Shown here: positions 28,501 to 38,014 of the stretch, piece after piece
How positions within the stretch are numbered: the first letter of the stretch is position 1
Layout: each line of letters begins with the position of its first letter
Virus record (IMG/VR): IMGVR_UViG_3300009503_000050
Coordinates: 1 to 38,014 of that record
Length of the DNA stretch: 38,014 nucleotides
Reading direction: 5' to 3' (one strand)
Source: a virus
Notes under the pieces: generated by a model
What the model was told of the DNA's origin: nothing
The model's input: the letters and a program-made list of their open reading frames with translations, nothing else
Databases searched by the model: none
Program-made: the position numbers and the translations under genes

Positions 28501-31500
28501 ATGCCAAAAAGACTTTCAGCTTCTGGCGAAGCTGCATTAAATAGTAAAAATGTGACAACATGTTGTCAATTAAAGTTGAATGGTAGTAATCTTGACGATG
28601 TAGTTGAATATTCATACAATTTTGACAAACATTTTGGAGCATCTAGTCTGGAGATAACACTGAATAACCAAGATGGCAAATACGGAGTTAATGGAACAAA
28701 TGAGATAAAATTAGGAGATGTTATAACTTTAAAAGAAGGACTAGTGAATACTGATGGAATTATAGAATCATTTGATAAATTTTATGGCATAGTTAGGCAT
28801 TTGTCACCACAATCTGATGCTAATGGAAGCTATTTAAAGATTACAGCATTAGATAAAATTTGTAAACTGGATGATTTAGAAATAGATAAACTGATAACTT
28901 CTTCTGATGTTGCTATTAGATATATGCCAGATTACACCGAGGGTGGTGTATTACTTATGGAATCATTTGTTTCGTCTAAGCTTTCTGAAGGAGCGGCATA
29001 TGGTGCAACTACATTATATCTTGAGTCTGTTGATGGATTTGAAGCTGATGTTAATGAAAATTCATTAAGTTGGATATATATTGGTTCAGTTACCGAATCG
29101 CATAAATATGAACTAGTGTCTATAAATAGTGCTTTAAAAACAATAACAATTGAGCCAGGAATCCAGGAAGTTTCTGGTGTGTCTGCTGGGACGTATGTAA
29201 GACAAAGGTGTAGTGATACAGCAAGTAAGAAAGGGTATGCTTTTTATTATGATTTTGGGTACTGGGATTATGAGCAATCTGATTTTCCTATGGCATGGTT
29301 TGCATCTGGTTCACCTACAACAATATATTTTCATCCAGTTCAAAACATAAGTCCTGTTGATGTACCTAGAATTATAGTTAAATACAAAGATACAATTACA
29401 GAGATAAAAGATCCACTATGGAATGGATATGAAGTAAATTATGCCACTGGACAAGTAGTTCTAGGAACACCATTAGAGGTTAATAATTGGGAATTATGGG
29501 CTAATTTTAACTACTACCCAGTAGAAACAATTCAATATGCTGAAGATATAATAGAAACTCTATTAACAGAACCAGATGGGTATGGCAATACAGTATTTAC
29601 GAGTTCAGATTATACTACGGATCTTGATACTGAAGATGGGACTTCAACTGATGCTTTAACTTATAACAGATCACCAGTTATAATCAATGACACAACATAT
29701 TCAATTGGACAAGTATGGTATCATAAGTATTCTAACATAATAACATCATTAGTTTCTGATGATTATACAATTCCAACTGGAAATTCTATATCGTCTATAA
29801 ATTTAAGGTATGGACGAGTTATATTGGAATCACCTGTGTCAAATCCTACTGATGGAGATGTAACGTGCAATACTAATTATAGTTTTAAGACAATTCAGGC
29901 AACTGGTGTAAAAATTCCATTTATAGACTTTAGACAAGATAAAGTTAAAAATAGAATGGAAGCTTTTAATGATCTAAAGAAACAACTTGCACCTAACTAT
30001 ATTATTAGATCATCTGGTGATGGTAAGATTTGGGGGCTACACTTAAGGCAAAAAGTATCTCACGATTTAGACATTAAATTAATTCAGAGTTTATCTTACG
30101 AGTCAGATACAGAAATATATACAAGAGTCAAACTATTTGGTGAAAATGCGACTCCTAAAAATGTATTAATTGACGCTGATTATACCAGTGATGGAACATA
30201 TACTACATTTGCATCTAATGTGCCACTTGTATGGACTGGTGAGAGAGAAAGTATGTATGAAGGATGGCTTGAATTCACTGTTCCTGATAGTCTTGTAGAT
30301 GAATCAGAAATGGGGCTGATTTTGAGTAAGCCCAAACCACCTGTTGTTTGGATAAATGGATTAAGAAACTCAACTACAGCCATAGATAATGTTCCATTTG
30401 AATCGTGGGGATATTATCAGGATGAAAGTACATACAAGGGCTTTGTTTTCAACCTTGCTATAGATTTTAATTCCCCTATTATATTTTTTAGAAATGGGGA
30501 ACCATATGGATTTGAAGTGGATGGAACTTTGTATGATGGAATTAACGATAAAGTAACCGTTAACATGTTGAGTTTAGAGTGGGATAGCGAGAATTTTGTC
30601 TACAAATGGAACCCTATGTCTGATGCTCATATAACTAATAAAAATTACTGGTCTAGTGATATAATAAGCCAGATATCGTCTATAACATTTAACCTGGCAT
30701 ATAACAATGCATGGAAATATGCACCAACAGATTCGCTTCCAAATAGATTCTTGATAAATCCTCAGTATCTGATTTTAACAGAAGAAAGTCAAGGTTTAGT
30801 TGATAGGTCAAAAAAGGGATGTTTAGTTAATTCATCAAATTATGGTCTTGTAGGTCCAGGAACTGTTGAATTTAAATCGTCTACTAGTTCAACTCCATAT
30901 GCACTTTGTGATGGTAAGGACTATTTCTATACTTGTATAACTGGTAAAAATTTTGGTTCTATAAAAGATGTAAATTCCCAATATGTATACTTAACAATTG
31001 ATTTAGAAGGATTTTCCCTTGTGCGAAATATTGAGATGTGGTATGGATATATTCCTGATTGTACAATAGGAAGCATAAGTGACTTTTATTGGTATTGGTG
31101 GAGCGAGTCGCAAAATGCATGGCGATTATTAATGACTGATGCCAAAGTTGGTGTTACAGCACAAGTTGTTTCTGATCCTGGCGAAGGAAATGGGCCTGTA
31201 TTTGATGGTTACACATATAAAAAGTATAGATGGACTTGTAGGTGGACATACACTGACAAGTTACAATTAAGGATAAGTAACTCATCTGATGGTAAACTAG
31301 GTCGAAGTCCATCTGTCAGATATTATTTGCCAGAAGTATATGTCAATTGCTGTAAAGAGACATTCAATGTAACTGCTGACTTCTGGTATAGAAAAGCATT
31401 TTCCATTCCAAGTCCAGACAATATAAGAAAACTACACGATGGCTTATGGTCTACGCAATTTCAGTCAATTTATCTATTTGAGCCTACTGATGGGCATAGA

Positions 31501-32466
31501 CTTATAACATTTGATATAAAACAAGTTTATGAAAATGGACAACTGGTTTATCCTAAAATTGAAGCAATAGATATAGTTGGTGGATGGTATATGCCTAACC
31601 AAAATGATCCAACGCGTAAATATGATATTAGTAACAAATATAGTATCGAGTATTGGGATGGTTCTGACTGGTATCCAGTAGCAAAAGATGCATCGCAATT
31701 TAGTCTTGGGAGCGGTGAAACTCGTAGTTTTGAACGAGATGATCTTGGAAATGAATTTAGACCTCAGAAACTATCAATCGTTTTGAACCAAGTTGGCAAA
31801 ATTGAAGGGTTTGGTGCAACTAAATACGTAGTTTCTTTAATTGAGTTCAGTGCATGGCAAAATATTACTCTAACAGCAGAATCAAAACTTATAAGAACAA
31901 CAAAACTTTCACAGGCTACAACAAATGGTGCAACCACAGTTTATGTTGAAAGCACGGATGGTTTTCCTAGTTCAGGAACTGCGTATATTTCTGCTGATGG
32001 ATATGATATTAACAAGTTTACTTATACAAGTAAAACATCTTCATCGTTTAATGGGTGTTCCAATGTATTGGCGAGACCAGCAAACTCGTATGTTTCTATT
32101 TCGCCAGCATCAAGTTCCTTGGATTTAACTAACTACTATAATATTTACGATCCAGATTTACTTTTAGATAGATACGGTGATAGATTATATAAAGACACAG
32201 ATGTAAATAAATATTTAAATACACAAACTAAGTTGAATTCAATGGCACGACTTATGCTCAAAGAGTTAACGAAAAATGTTACAAGTGTTTCTGCTCCTGT
32301 TGTATGCAGACCAGATGTTTATCTTGGTGACACTGTGAGAGTATACGACCCTATAAATACATCTGGAAATCAAAACTATTTTGTTGAGAGTATATCTTCT
32401 AGGAATGGTAGTTTGAATCTTAGACTGGCTAAATATTGGTCTATTGATCAAGAGGTAGAAATATGA
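28501..32466 (+). CDS. Large tail hub / tail-associated protein
   Basis: The 1321-residue protein has the hub-type start (CCQLKLNGSNLDDVVEYSYNFDKHFGASSLEITLNNQDGKYG) and an early IVRHLSP...LKITALDKICKLDD part that resembles baseplate hub beta domains, with a closing segment SVSAPVVCRPDVYLGDTVRVYDP that returns to the same fold. Between them lie long aromatic beta-rich stretches likely to be exposed receptor-contact modules. A short module with ATT(L/V)Y(L/V)ES(V/T)DGF appears twice, near residues 168 and 1143. I see no peptidoglycan hydrolase motif. Its stop overlaps the next ATG. Confidence 0.75.
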   Translation: MPKRLSASGEAALNSKNVTTCCQLKLNGSNLDDVVEYSYNFDKHFGASSLEITLNNQDGKYGVNGTNEIKLGDVITLKEGLVNTDGIIESFDKFYGIVRHLSPQSDANGSYLKITALDKICKLDDLEIDKLITSSDVAIRYMPDYTEGGVLLMESFVSSKLSEGAAYGATTLYLESVDGFEADVNENSLSWIYIGSVTESHKYELVSINSALKTITIEPGIQEVSGVSAGTYVRQRCSDTASKKGYAFYYDFGYWDYEQSDFPMAWFASGSPTTIYFHPVQNISPVDVPRIIVKYKDTITEIKDPLWNGYEVNYATGQVVLGTPLEVNNWELWANFNYYPVETIQYAEDIIETLLTEPDGYGNTVFTSSDYTTDLDTEDGTSTDALTYNRSPVIINDTTYSIGQVWYHKYSNIITSLVSDDYTIPTGNSISSINLRYGRVILESPVSNPTDGDVTCNTNYSFKTIQATGVKIPFIDFRQDKVKNRMEAFNDLKKQLAPNYIIRSSGDGKIWGLHLRQKVSHDLDIKLIQSLSYESDTEIYTRVKLFGENATPKNVLIDADYTSDGTYTTFASNVPLVWTGERESMYEGWLEFTVPDSLVDESEMGLILSKPKPPVVWINGLRNSTTAIDNVPFESWGYYQDESTYKGFVFNLAIDFNSPIIFFRNGEPYGFEVDGTLYDGINDKVTVNMLSLEWDSENFVYKWNPMSDAHITNKNYWSSDIISQISSITFNLAYNNAWKYAPTDSLPNRFLINPQYLILTEESQGLVDRSKKGCLVNSSNYGLVGPGTVEFKSSTSSTPYALCDGKDYFYTCITGKNFGSIKDVNSQYVYLTIDLEGFSLVRNIEMWYGYIPDCTIGSISDFYWYWWSESQNAWRLLMTDAKVGVTAQVVSDPGEGNGPVFDGYTYKKYRWTCRWTYTDKLQLRISNSSDGKLGRSPSVRYYLPEVYVNCCKETFNVTADFWYRKAFSIPSPDNIRKLHDGLWSTQFQSIYLFEPTDGHRLITFDIKQVYENGQLVYPKIEAIDIVGGWYMPNQNDPTRKYDISNKYSIEYWDGSDWYPVAKDASQFSLGSGETRSFERDDLGNEFRPQKLSIVLNQVGKIEGFGATKYVVSLIEFSAWQNITLTAESKLIRTTKLSQATTNGATTVYVESTDGFPSSGTAYISADGYDINKFTYTSKTSSSFNGCSNVLARPANSYVSISPASSSLDLTNYYNIYDPDLLLDRYGDRLYKDTDVNKYLNTQTKLNSMARLMLKELTKNVTSVSAPVVCRPDVYLGDTVRVYDPINTSGNQNYFVESISSRNGSLNLRLAKYWSIDQEVEI

Positions 32467-34970
32467 GAACAGGTCGTGATTTCTTTACGCAGTTAAGAAA
32501 TGAGATTCAGAAATTGGTTAAATCTAAGGTTCCAACTGGATCTGCCACTATGGGTATAACAGTATCTACTAGTAGTAGTGGCGATGTTAATGCACTGCTT
32601 TCTTCTATTGACAACATAAGTATCACAGTCAATGCTATACTTGAATCTATAGGTAAAACTGGTATCCATATAATTGAAGGTGGAAATGTTTATGCTAATA
32701 GCCCAGCTGATGGCTGGGTAAATGTAGAACCAACTAGAGCAATTTGCGTCAGCACTGGTTTAGTATATTCGCTCACACTTCCAGCGAAACTAAACGTGAT
32801 AGGAAACACTTCTATTACAAAGCCTGGAACTGCATATATTTTATTAGACAGAAGCGGGAATGCATATGTTAGTAATTCAGATATTTCTACTAGTGTAATG
32901 CTTGCAAAGATTATAATTCCTAAAGAAACAACATCAATTATAAGAGATGATAGTGAAAATGAAAATGATGCATACATAATTGTTAAGAAAAACCAGTTTT
33001 TTAAAGATGATTTTAAGATAGATGATGAATCTGTAATGGAATTAAGAACCATTATGGATAAATTGCTTGCTGATAATCTTATTGGTGAAATAAGGCTTTC
33101 TAGTGGTTTAACTATTACAAATACAGATGGCTCTCTTAGTTTAGATTCAACATCAATGCTTCTAAAATACCAAAATGGAAACACAGGAATGAAACTTGAT
33201 AAAGAAGGTATAAGATTTTACGATTCGCAAGGAAGACTTATTGCTTACTTTACAATAAATGATGCTAAAGTAGGGGCATTAAGAGTTACACCAAATGGCA
33301 TAGAATCAACAAATTTCTCATCGGGAAATTCAGGATTTCAAATAAAGGCAAATGGTGATGCTGAGTTCTACAATGGCACATTTAGAGGAACAATTACGGC
33401 GATATCAGGATATATAGGTGGGAACACTATAGATTCAGATAGTATAGAAAGTGCAAACTGGCCTACAACTGGATTTAAATTAAATTCCAGTGGTCTAATA
33501 CAGGAAAGAGATTCAACTGGGAACGAACTACGGATTCGTCCTTCTGGATTGTTTTCATATAACAAGAATTTTACATTGACACATTTACCTGGAACTTGCG
33601 ATTTTATTGACTATTTAAAACTATACAATGGAACTTCCACTTCTGAGTATCTGATAGATGGAGCATGCTATATATGGGGCAATGTAAGTGGAGTAGTAAT
33701 TAAAAAATTTGAATATGCAACAGATCCTACGTTTCCTGATACAGTTATTGCTGAATATAAGTTAAACTCCGAAACTGGTGTTTATTATGAAACCAAAACT
33801 TTTGAGTTTAGTGAAATGGCGGGAGCATTAGTCAAGCCTGAAGGTCTTACTGATGGGCAATATGTTCAAAATCTTACAGCAAGCCAGATAACAGTTGGGA
33901 AATTAAGGGATTTTTCAGGAGAATCTTATTTTGATCTTGCAAATGGTAAATTAAATATAAAGTCTAATGATACAAATCCCAATAGAAAAATAGCAGTTGG
34001 AAACACAGATTCAGATCAGTGCATGTATTATGATTTAAGCACTGGTAGACTTACAGTGAGACACAATGATTATGTTAGAAATTTACTTGATTTTTCATCA
34101 TTTGAAGAGGCTGTTGACGATCTTCCTGATTCTGGTGGTTATATATTTGTTCCACAGGGGACACATTCTGTAACATCAACTGTTATTATTTCAAAACCTA
34201 ATGTTCATATATTCGGAAATGGACCTAGTAGTATAATTGAAGGGAATATTTACGACGATGAAATTATAGAAGCTTTAAATACTGAAAATTTTACTATAAG
34301 AGACTTAACAATTAGAAATACTAGTACGTATCCTAGATGTATTAGATTTAATATGTCAGAAAATTGTATTGCTTCAAGATTATTTTTACGATGTCCCAAT
34401 GTAGATATTGGTTCACTTTATTATATTTTTAATATTGATGGATGCACAAATGTAACTTCTTTTGAGTGTTATGTTGACTCTGCTGGTGTTATAAGCGCAA
34501 ATGTTTATAACGACATAGGAACTAAGTTATACATTGATAAAAATAACATAGTAAGTGGTGCAATAGCAATTGAATATTCTAATTCAAAAATAATAAATAA
34601 CTACATTTATGTTCCAGATGTATATGGATGGAACTGTGGAATATCAGCACGAGGAGATTCAATACTAGTTCATGGAAATACGTTGATATGCGAGAATAAT
34701 AATGTAGATTATGGTATAAATTCAGACAGTGGGGATAGAGTTATAATAACTAACAATCATGTTTACCAGTTTGAAACTGGAATCCAAGTATCATCAAGAT
34801 ATGGTATAATAGGGAACAATTCTATTGAAAAGAGTGGCGCTGGTATAACTTTGTTAAGTGGTTCATGTAACTTTACTGTTATTGGAAACGTTATACATTT
34901 ATGTCCAACAGGCATTACTAATTTAGGTTCAAATAATGAAATAGCTCATAATATAAATGTAAATTCATGA
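32463..34970 (+). CDS. Tail fibre/spike with C-terminal beta-helix
   Basis: The 835-residue protein begins with a helical linker (TQLRNEIQKLVKSKV) and continues with fibre-type sequence (VTPNGIESTNF, GNSGFQIKANGDAEFYNGTFRGTITAISGYIGG), common in tail fibres next to hubs. From about residue 555 it becomes a right-handed beta-helix of the pectate-lyase type: GGYIFVPQGTHSV, TSTVIISKPNVHIFGNGPSSIIEG, then many short coils with Asn ladders. Such domains often degrade or bind surface polysaccharides; no catalytic residues can be named. It overlaps the hub gene by four bases. Confidence 0.75.
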   Translation: MRTGRDFFTQLRNEIQKLVKSKVPTGSATMGITVSTSSSGDVNALLSSIDNISITVNAILESIGKTGIHIIEGGNVYANSPADGWVNVEPTRAICVSTGLVYSLTLPAKLNVIGNTSITKPGTAYILLDRSGNAYVSNSDISTSVMLAKIIIPKETTSIIRDDSENENDAYIIVKKNQFFKDDFKIDDESVMELRTIMDKLLADNLIGEIRLSSGLTITNTDGSLSLDSTSMLLKYQNGNTGMKLDKEGIRFYDSQGRLIAYFTINDAKVGALRVTPNGIESTNFSSGNSGFQIKANGDAEFYNGTFRGTITAISGYIGGNTIDSDSIESANWPTTGFKLNSSGLIQERDSTGNELRIRPSGLFSYNKNFTLTHLPGTCDFIDYLKLYNGTSTSEYLIDGACYIWGNVSGVVIKKFEYATDPTFPDTVIAEYKLNSETGVYYETKTFEFSEMAGALVKPEGLTDGQYVQNLTASQITVGKLRDFSGESYFDLANGKLNIKSNDTNPNRKIAVGNTDSDQCMYYDLSTGRLTVRHNDYVRNLLDFSSFEEAVDDLPDSGGYIFVPQGTHSVTSTVIISKPNVHIFGNGPSSIIEGNIYDDEIIEALNTENFTIRDLTIRNTSTYPRCIRFNMSENCIASRLFLRCPNVDIGSLYYIFNIDGCTNVTSFECYVDSAGVISANVYNDIGTKLYIDKNNIVSGAIAIEYSNSKIINNYIYVPDVYGWNCGISARGDSILVHGNTLICENNNVDYGINSDSGDRVIITNNHVYQFETGIQVSSRYGIIGNNSIEKSGAGITLLSGSCNFTVIGNVIHLCPTGITNLGSNNEIAHNINVNS

Positions 34971-34979
34971 GGTAATTAT

Positions 34980-37541
34980 ATGGCTGAATTTAAAAAAGCT
35001 TCTAAGGATTGGTCAAGATCGCAGCAAATAAATCAACACAATGATAACGATTTGATTTTAGAAGGTAGAATTTCAGAACAGGAGTTTGCTGACAATGAGT
35101 TAAATCAAATATATGCCGATCTAGGGATTGCTCGTCATTATGTAAGAAAAAGAGAGTTAGGGCATAGTATAACTGATTACTCCAATTGGACTCATTATAA
35201 AGCCGAATCTGGTTACTCAATTTGGTCTTATCCTGTATCTGACTTTTTAGACGCATCCAGCAATCTTCTCTTTATGGATAATGTCAAATTTACATATAAA
35301 GGTGAAGCTGATTCTCTAGATATTTCTAAATTTGCTAAAGTATTAAATGTATTTGAAGGCACAGTTTTTGATGTAACTGAAGAGGCTGGAACAGAAGGTG
35401 GAACTGCATTTTCATTCCTGCAGTCTGCTGATGGAATGTCAACATGGTTATATTTATGTGGTGATGAGAAATTTAACGCTATAGACTTTGATATTGAAAC
35501 GGTAGGTGGAGGAATTAATCTTGAGTTAAGATACTGGAATGGTTCTGAATGGTCGCAATGGGATGGTTCTTGTGTAATATCAAATTTCATAGATAATACT
35601 TCGAATTTATTATACAATGGGCGAATCGAATACGATTTGCCGTCTGATTGGATATCTAGTGAAATTGATGGTACTACTGGATACTGGATTATGCTTAGTA
35701 CAACATCAAATCCCACTCAAATACCTACAGCATATCACATACTACCTGGAAACTCTGTTCCATCACTTTTAAGGCTAAGCCAAGCACAAATAGTGAACGA
35801 TGAATGGGCATGGTGTTTTTACAATGGATACATTTATGTTACACTAAAGAATTCTGGCGATTCTTACTACGAGGGTGATTTATTTATTAAAAGCACATCA
35901 TCAGTTGAGAATTTGCAGGCATTCTTTATATCAAATCATAAAATAAAAGTTTCATATTTAAAAGAGGAATGTTCATCTGGATTTAATTTTATTAATATAA
36001 AGGACGTGCCAAATTCATATACTGGAGCGTCTCATAAATTGGTAGCTGTAAAAGAAGACGAATCTGGGTTAGAGTTTATCTCAAACCCAGGATATAAAAA
36101 TAATTTCATTGAACTAGATGATACACCTAGTTCATATCTTGGTCAATCTGGCAAGTATACTTGTGTAAATCAAACGGAAGACGGTTTAGAATTTTCAGAT
36201 GTTGATATAATCAAAACAGTCACAAAAGTTATAGGTTTTACTGATGATTGTGATTATATCTGCGATGGAGCTTCTGATGATATACAAATTCAATTGGCTA
36301 TAACAGAAGTTGGTATATCTGGTGGTGGAACAATTAGGTTCAGAAAAGGGACATATAACTGCCTGAATACTATAACTTCTTGTCAATTTATAGTTTTTGA
36401 AGGAGAGTCAAGATATGAAACGATTATAAAGGATACAAGAGATTTTGGTGGTAGCTATGCTGGTAATGCTAATTTTGTAGAGTTAGATTTTTACAATGAG
36501 ATAAAAAATCTTACACTTAAAAACGAAACAAATGGTACAACATCTGGATATTGTCTGATTAAAATAGAGTCAAAAGATTATGTAAATATCTTAAATTCAG
36601 ACATTTGCGTTTCAAATGCAGGGTATTACACAAGTTGCATTAACATTTCTGGAACTAATAATAATATTTTTATAGATCGTTGCTATTTATATAATCCTAC
36701 GGGAAGTGGTAATGCAATAATTCTTTATACTAGTGGTAGCACTATTTCCACTATGGGCATTACCAATTGTATCATTATAAGTGGACAGTTGGGCATATTG
36801 AATTACAATGGAAATTTTACTGACTTAAAAGTATGCCATAACAGTATTACTGGTCCTAGATTAAATGGTTATTTCTATAGATCTATTTTCGCAAACAATT
36901 ACTTTGATGGTTTTAGTCTCAGTGGTGGAGGATTTGTATGGATTAGAGACGGTTCAGAGAACGTTATTGTTGAAGGAAATATTGCAATAGCATATTTTAG
37001 CTCTGGTTGTATAGAGATTGGAAATTCGTGTTCAAATATATTGATACATGACAACTACTTGAGGAATTCAGCAAATTGGCCTATTGTTGCAACTGGGACA
37101 TCTCCTTATGTATTTGTATTTAACAATGTGTTTTATGATGCAGCTACAAATAATACGATTACTGGCTCTGCTATAAAATTCAATAATATTGATCCTTCAG
37201 GATATCCAATTGGGTGGACACAAACGCAAAAGTATGAAACGCATCCGACATTTAATTCTGACACTCAGTTGGTTGACAAGAAATATGTAGATGACAAATA
37301 TCATGTTTGGACAACTGCAACGAGACCAAATTCACCAACTCAAGGTATGCTTGGGTACAATACAGATTTCAATGGAACAGAAGTATATCAAACTGTCACT
37401 GGAAGGGTTGGATGGCTTGTAATAGGTGGATATTGGACAGTGGCGACTAGACCATCAAGTGTTGTAATTGGAAGTAGAGGATATAACCTCGATCTTGAGA
37501 CATTTGAATATCTTGATGTTACAGGAAACTGGTCGTCATAA
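34980..37541 (+). CDS. Second tail spike with beta-helix and C-terminal repeats
   Basis: The 853-residue protein has a distinct N-terminal half of beta-rich attachment domains. Two copies of a fibre repeat follow (DVPNSYTGASHKLVAVKEDESGLEF near 341 and DTPSSYLGQSGKYTCVNQTEDGLEF near 380). A beta-helix starts near residue 415 (DDCDYICDGASDDIQIQLAI, GGGTIRFRKGTY). The end carries two copies of a TATRPxSPxxGxxGYN-like repeat (about 775-853), a common tail-fibre terminus. GAGG precedes ATG 34980. Two beta-helix proteins in a row suggest a complex adsorption apparatus. Confidence 0.75.
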   Translation: MAEFKKASKDWSRSQQINQHNDNDLILEGRISEQEFADNELNQIYADLGIARHYVRKRELGHSITDYSNWTHYKAESGYSIWSYPVSDFLDASSNLLFMDNVKFTYKGEADSLDISKFAKVLNVFEGTVFDVTEEAGTEGGTAFSFLQSADGMSTWLYLCGDEKFNAIDFDIETVGGGINLELRYWNGSEWSQWDGSCVISNFIDNTSNLLYNGRIEYDLPSDWISSEIDGTTGYWIMLSTTSNPTQIPTAYHILPGNSVPSLLRLSQAQIVNDEWAWCFYNGYIYVTLKNSGDSYYEGDLFIKSTSSVENLQAFFISNHKIKVSYLKEECSSGFNFINIKDVPNSYTGASHKLVAVKEDESGLEFISNPGYKNNFIELDDTPSSYLGQSGKYTCVNQTEDGLEFSDVDIIKTVTKVIGFTDDCDYICDGASDDIQIQLAITEVGISGGGTIRFRKGTYNCLNTITSCQFIVFEGESRYETIIKDTRDFGGSYAGNANFVELDFYNEIKNLTLKNETNGTTSGYCLIKIESKDYVNILNSDICVSNAGYYTSCINISGTNNNIFIDRCYLYNPTGSGNAIILYTSGSTISTMGITNCIIISGQLGILNYNGNFTDLKVCHNSITGPRLNGYFYRSIFANNYFDGFSLSGGGFVWIRDGSENVIVEGNIAIAYFSSGCIEIGNSCSNILIHDNYLRNSANWPIVATGTSPYVFVFNNVFYDAATNNTITGSAIKFNNIDPSGYPIGWTQTQKYETHPTFNSDTQLVDKKYVDDKYHVWTTATRPNSPTQGMLGYNTDFNGTEVYQTVTGRVGWLVIGGYWTVATRPSSVVIGSRGYNLDLETFEYLDVTGNWSS

Positions 37542-37560
37542 AGAAAAAGGAGAGATAAAA

Positions 37561-38014
37561 TGTTAAAAAAATTATTATTTTCACTTGGTTTAATGCTCAC
37601 TTCTACTATTGTTTATGCTGGTTATCCCTACTGGCAGATTCGTATCGATCCTCTTAGTAAAGAAGCAACTGCATATATGTGTTCATATATGATTATAAGT
37701 ACTGGTGTTGGTGGAGTAGAAAAAGGTTTTATTGATGACCGTAATGGTAATGCAAAATTTTATCAATTGTATACAAGTACAATAGTTGGGATAGGGCATA
37801 TTTCAATAATGAATAATTTGATAGGAAATGCAACATTTTTTACAAATGGAGACTTAGGAATAAGAGGAAGTTTTATAGGTGATGGAAGTAAATTAACTAA
37901 TTTATCAACTGGAACTTCAACAGATATAGAATGTAGAAAATCAACAGGAACATTAACAAGAATTAATACAACAGGAAACGTAGGTGATGTTTGGCAAGTG
38001 TTTGCAAGTTCACC
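37561..38014 (+). CDS. Sec-signal protein after the tail spikes, cut by the window end
   Basis: An ORF from ATG 37561, with AAGGAGAG upstream, stays open to the last base (151 codons). It begins MLKKLLFSLGLMLTSTIVYAG, a clear Sec signal peptide with likely cleavage after VYA. The mature part is rich in Gly, Ser, Thr and Asn and contains GDGSKLTNLS, a motif seen in fibre-like proteins. Export by the host pathway is unusual for a gene in a tail cluster. It may coat the cell surface, act as a secreted adhesin or be a misplaced host-type gene; the missing end prevents a choice. Confidence 0.65.

Overview
The window is a large piece of the genome of a tailed double-stranded DNA phage, or a prophage of that type. 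Its tail is long and non-contractile (siphovirus-like): a tail tube protein, a G/GT tail assembly chaperone pair and a tape measure protein are present, and I see no sheath gene. The DNA is very AT-rich, start sites mostly carry strong GGAGG-type ribosome binding sites, and TAA, TAG and TGA are all used as stops. This suggests a low-GC bacterial host, probably of the Bacillota or a group with similar signals. I cannot name the host.

The layout is two divergent blocks around a non-coding centre. Positions 1-8075 carry a tightly packed leftward operon of small genes read from a consensus promoter (TTGACA-N17-TATAAT, 8144-8172). Its core is a complete ubiquitin-like modification cassette of the PRTRC type: a beta-grasp Ubl ending in Gly (5873-6055), an E2-like protein of the PRTRC-B/Prok-E2_D type (4449-5084), a JAMM peptidase (3783-4433) and a ThiF/E1-like adenylating enzyme (3040-3786). 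Further left lie a mini ATP-dependent ligase, an integrase reduced to its N-terminal domain, and a RadC-type JAMM protein. Several genes are only 34-51 codons long. Three stem-loops sit directly against ribosome binding sites.

The centre (7318-7730 and 8104-9211) has no convincing genes. It holds a perfect DnaA box beside a roughly 210-base near-pure T tract, TTTGTTTACATA iterons, a 15-bp inverted repeat flanking one small gene, several dyads, and a comparatively GC-rich island before the packaging genes. I read this as a replication origin plus regulatory region and possibly the packaging site.

From 9307 to the end the rightward block is the virion module in standard order: small genes, a zinc-knuckle protein, large terminase, portal, prohead protease with an in-frame nested scaffold, major capsid protein, head-tail connectors, tail tube, G/GT with a textbook -1 frameshift signal, tape measure, distal tail protein, hub, two beta-helix fibres or spikes, and a cut-off Sec-signal protein. 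The exception is a 1259-residue protein between portal and protease. It joins an ASCH-like region, a nucleotidyltransferase, a SAM methyltransferase, an ATP-dependent ligase and a LigD-type 3'-phosphoesterase. Its N-terminal part also contains a peptide closely resembling the start of the major capsid protein.

The two most notable systems are the phage-borne ubiquitin-like cassette and the giant end-repair polyprotein encoded among the head genes. No lysis genes are visible; they may lie beyond the right edge.
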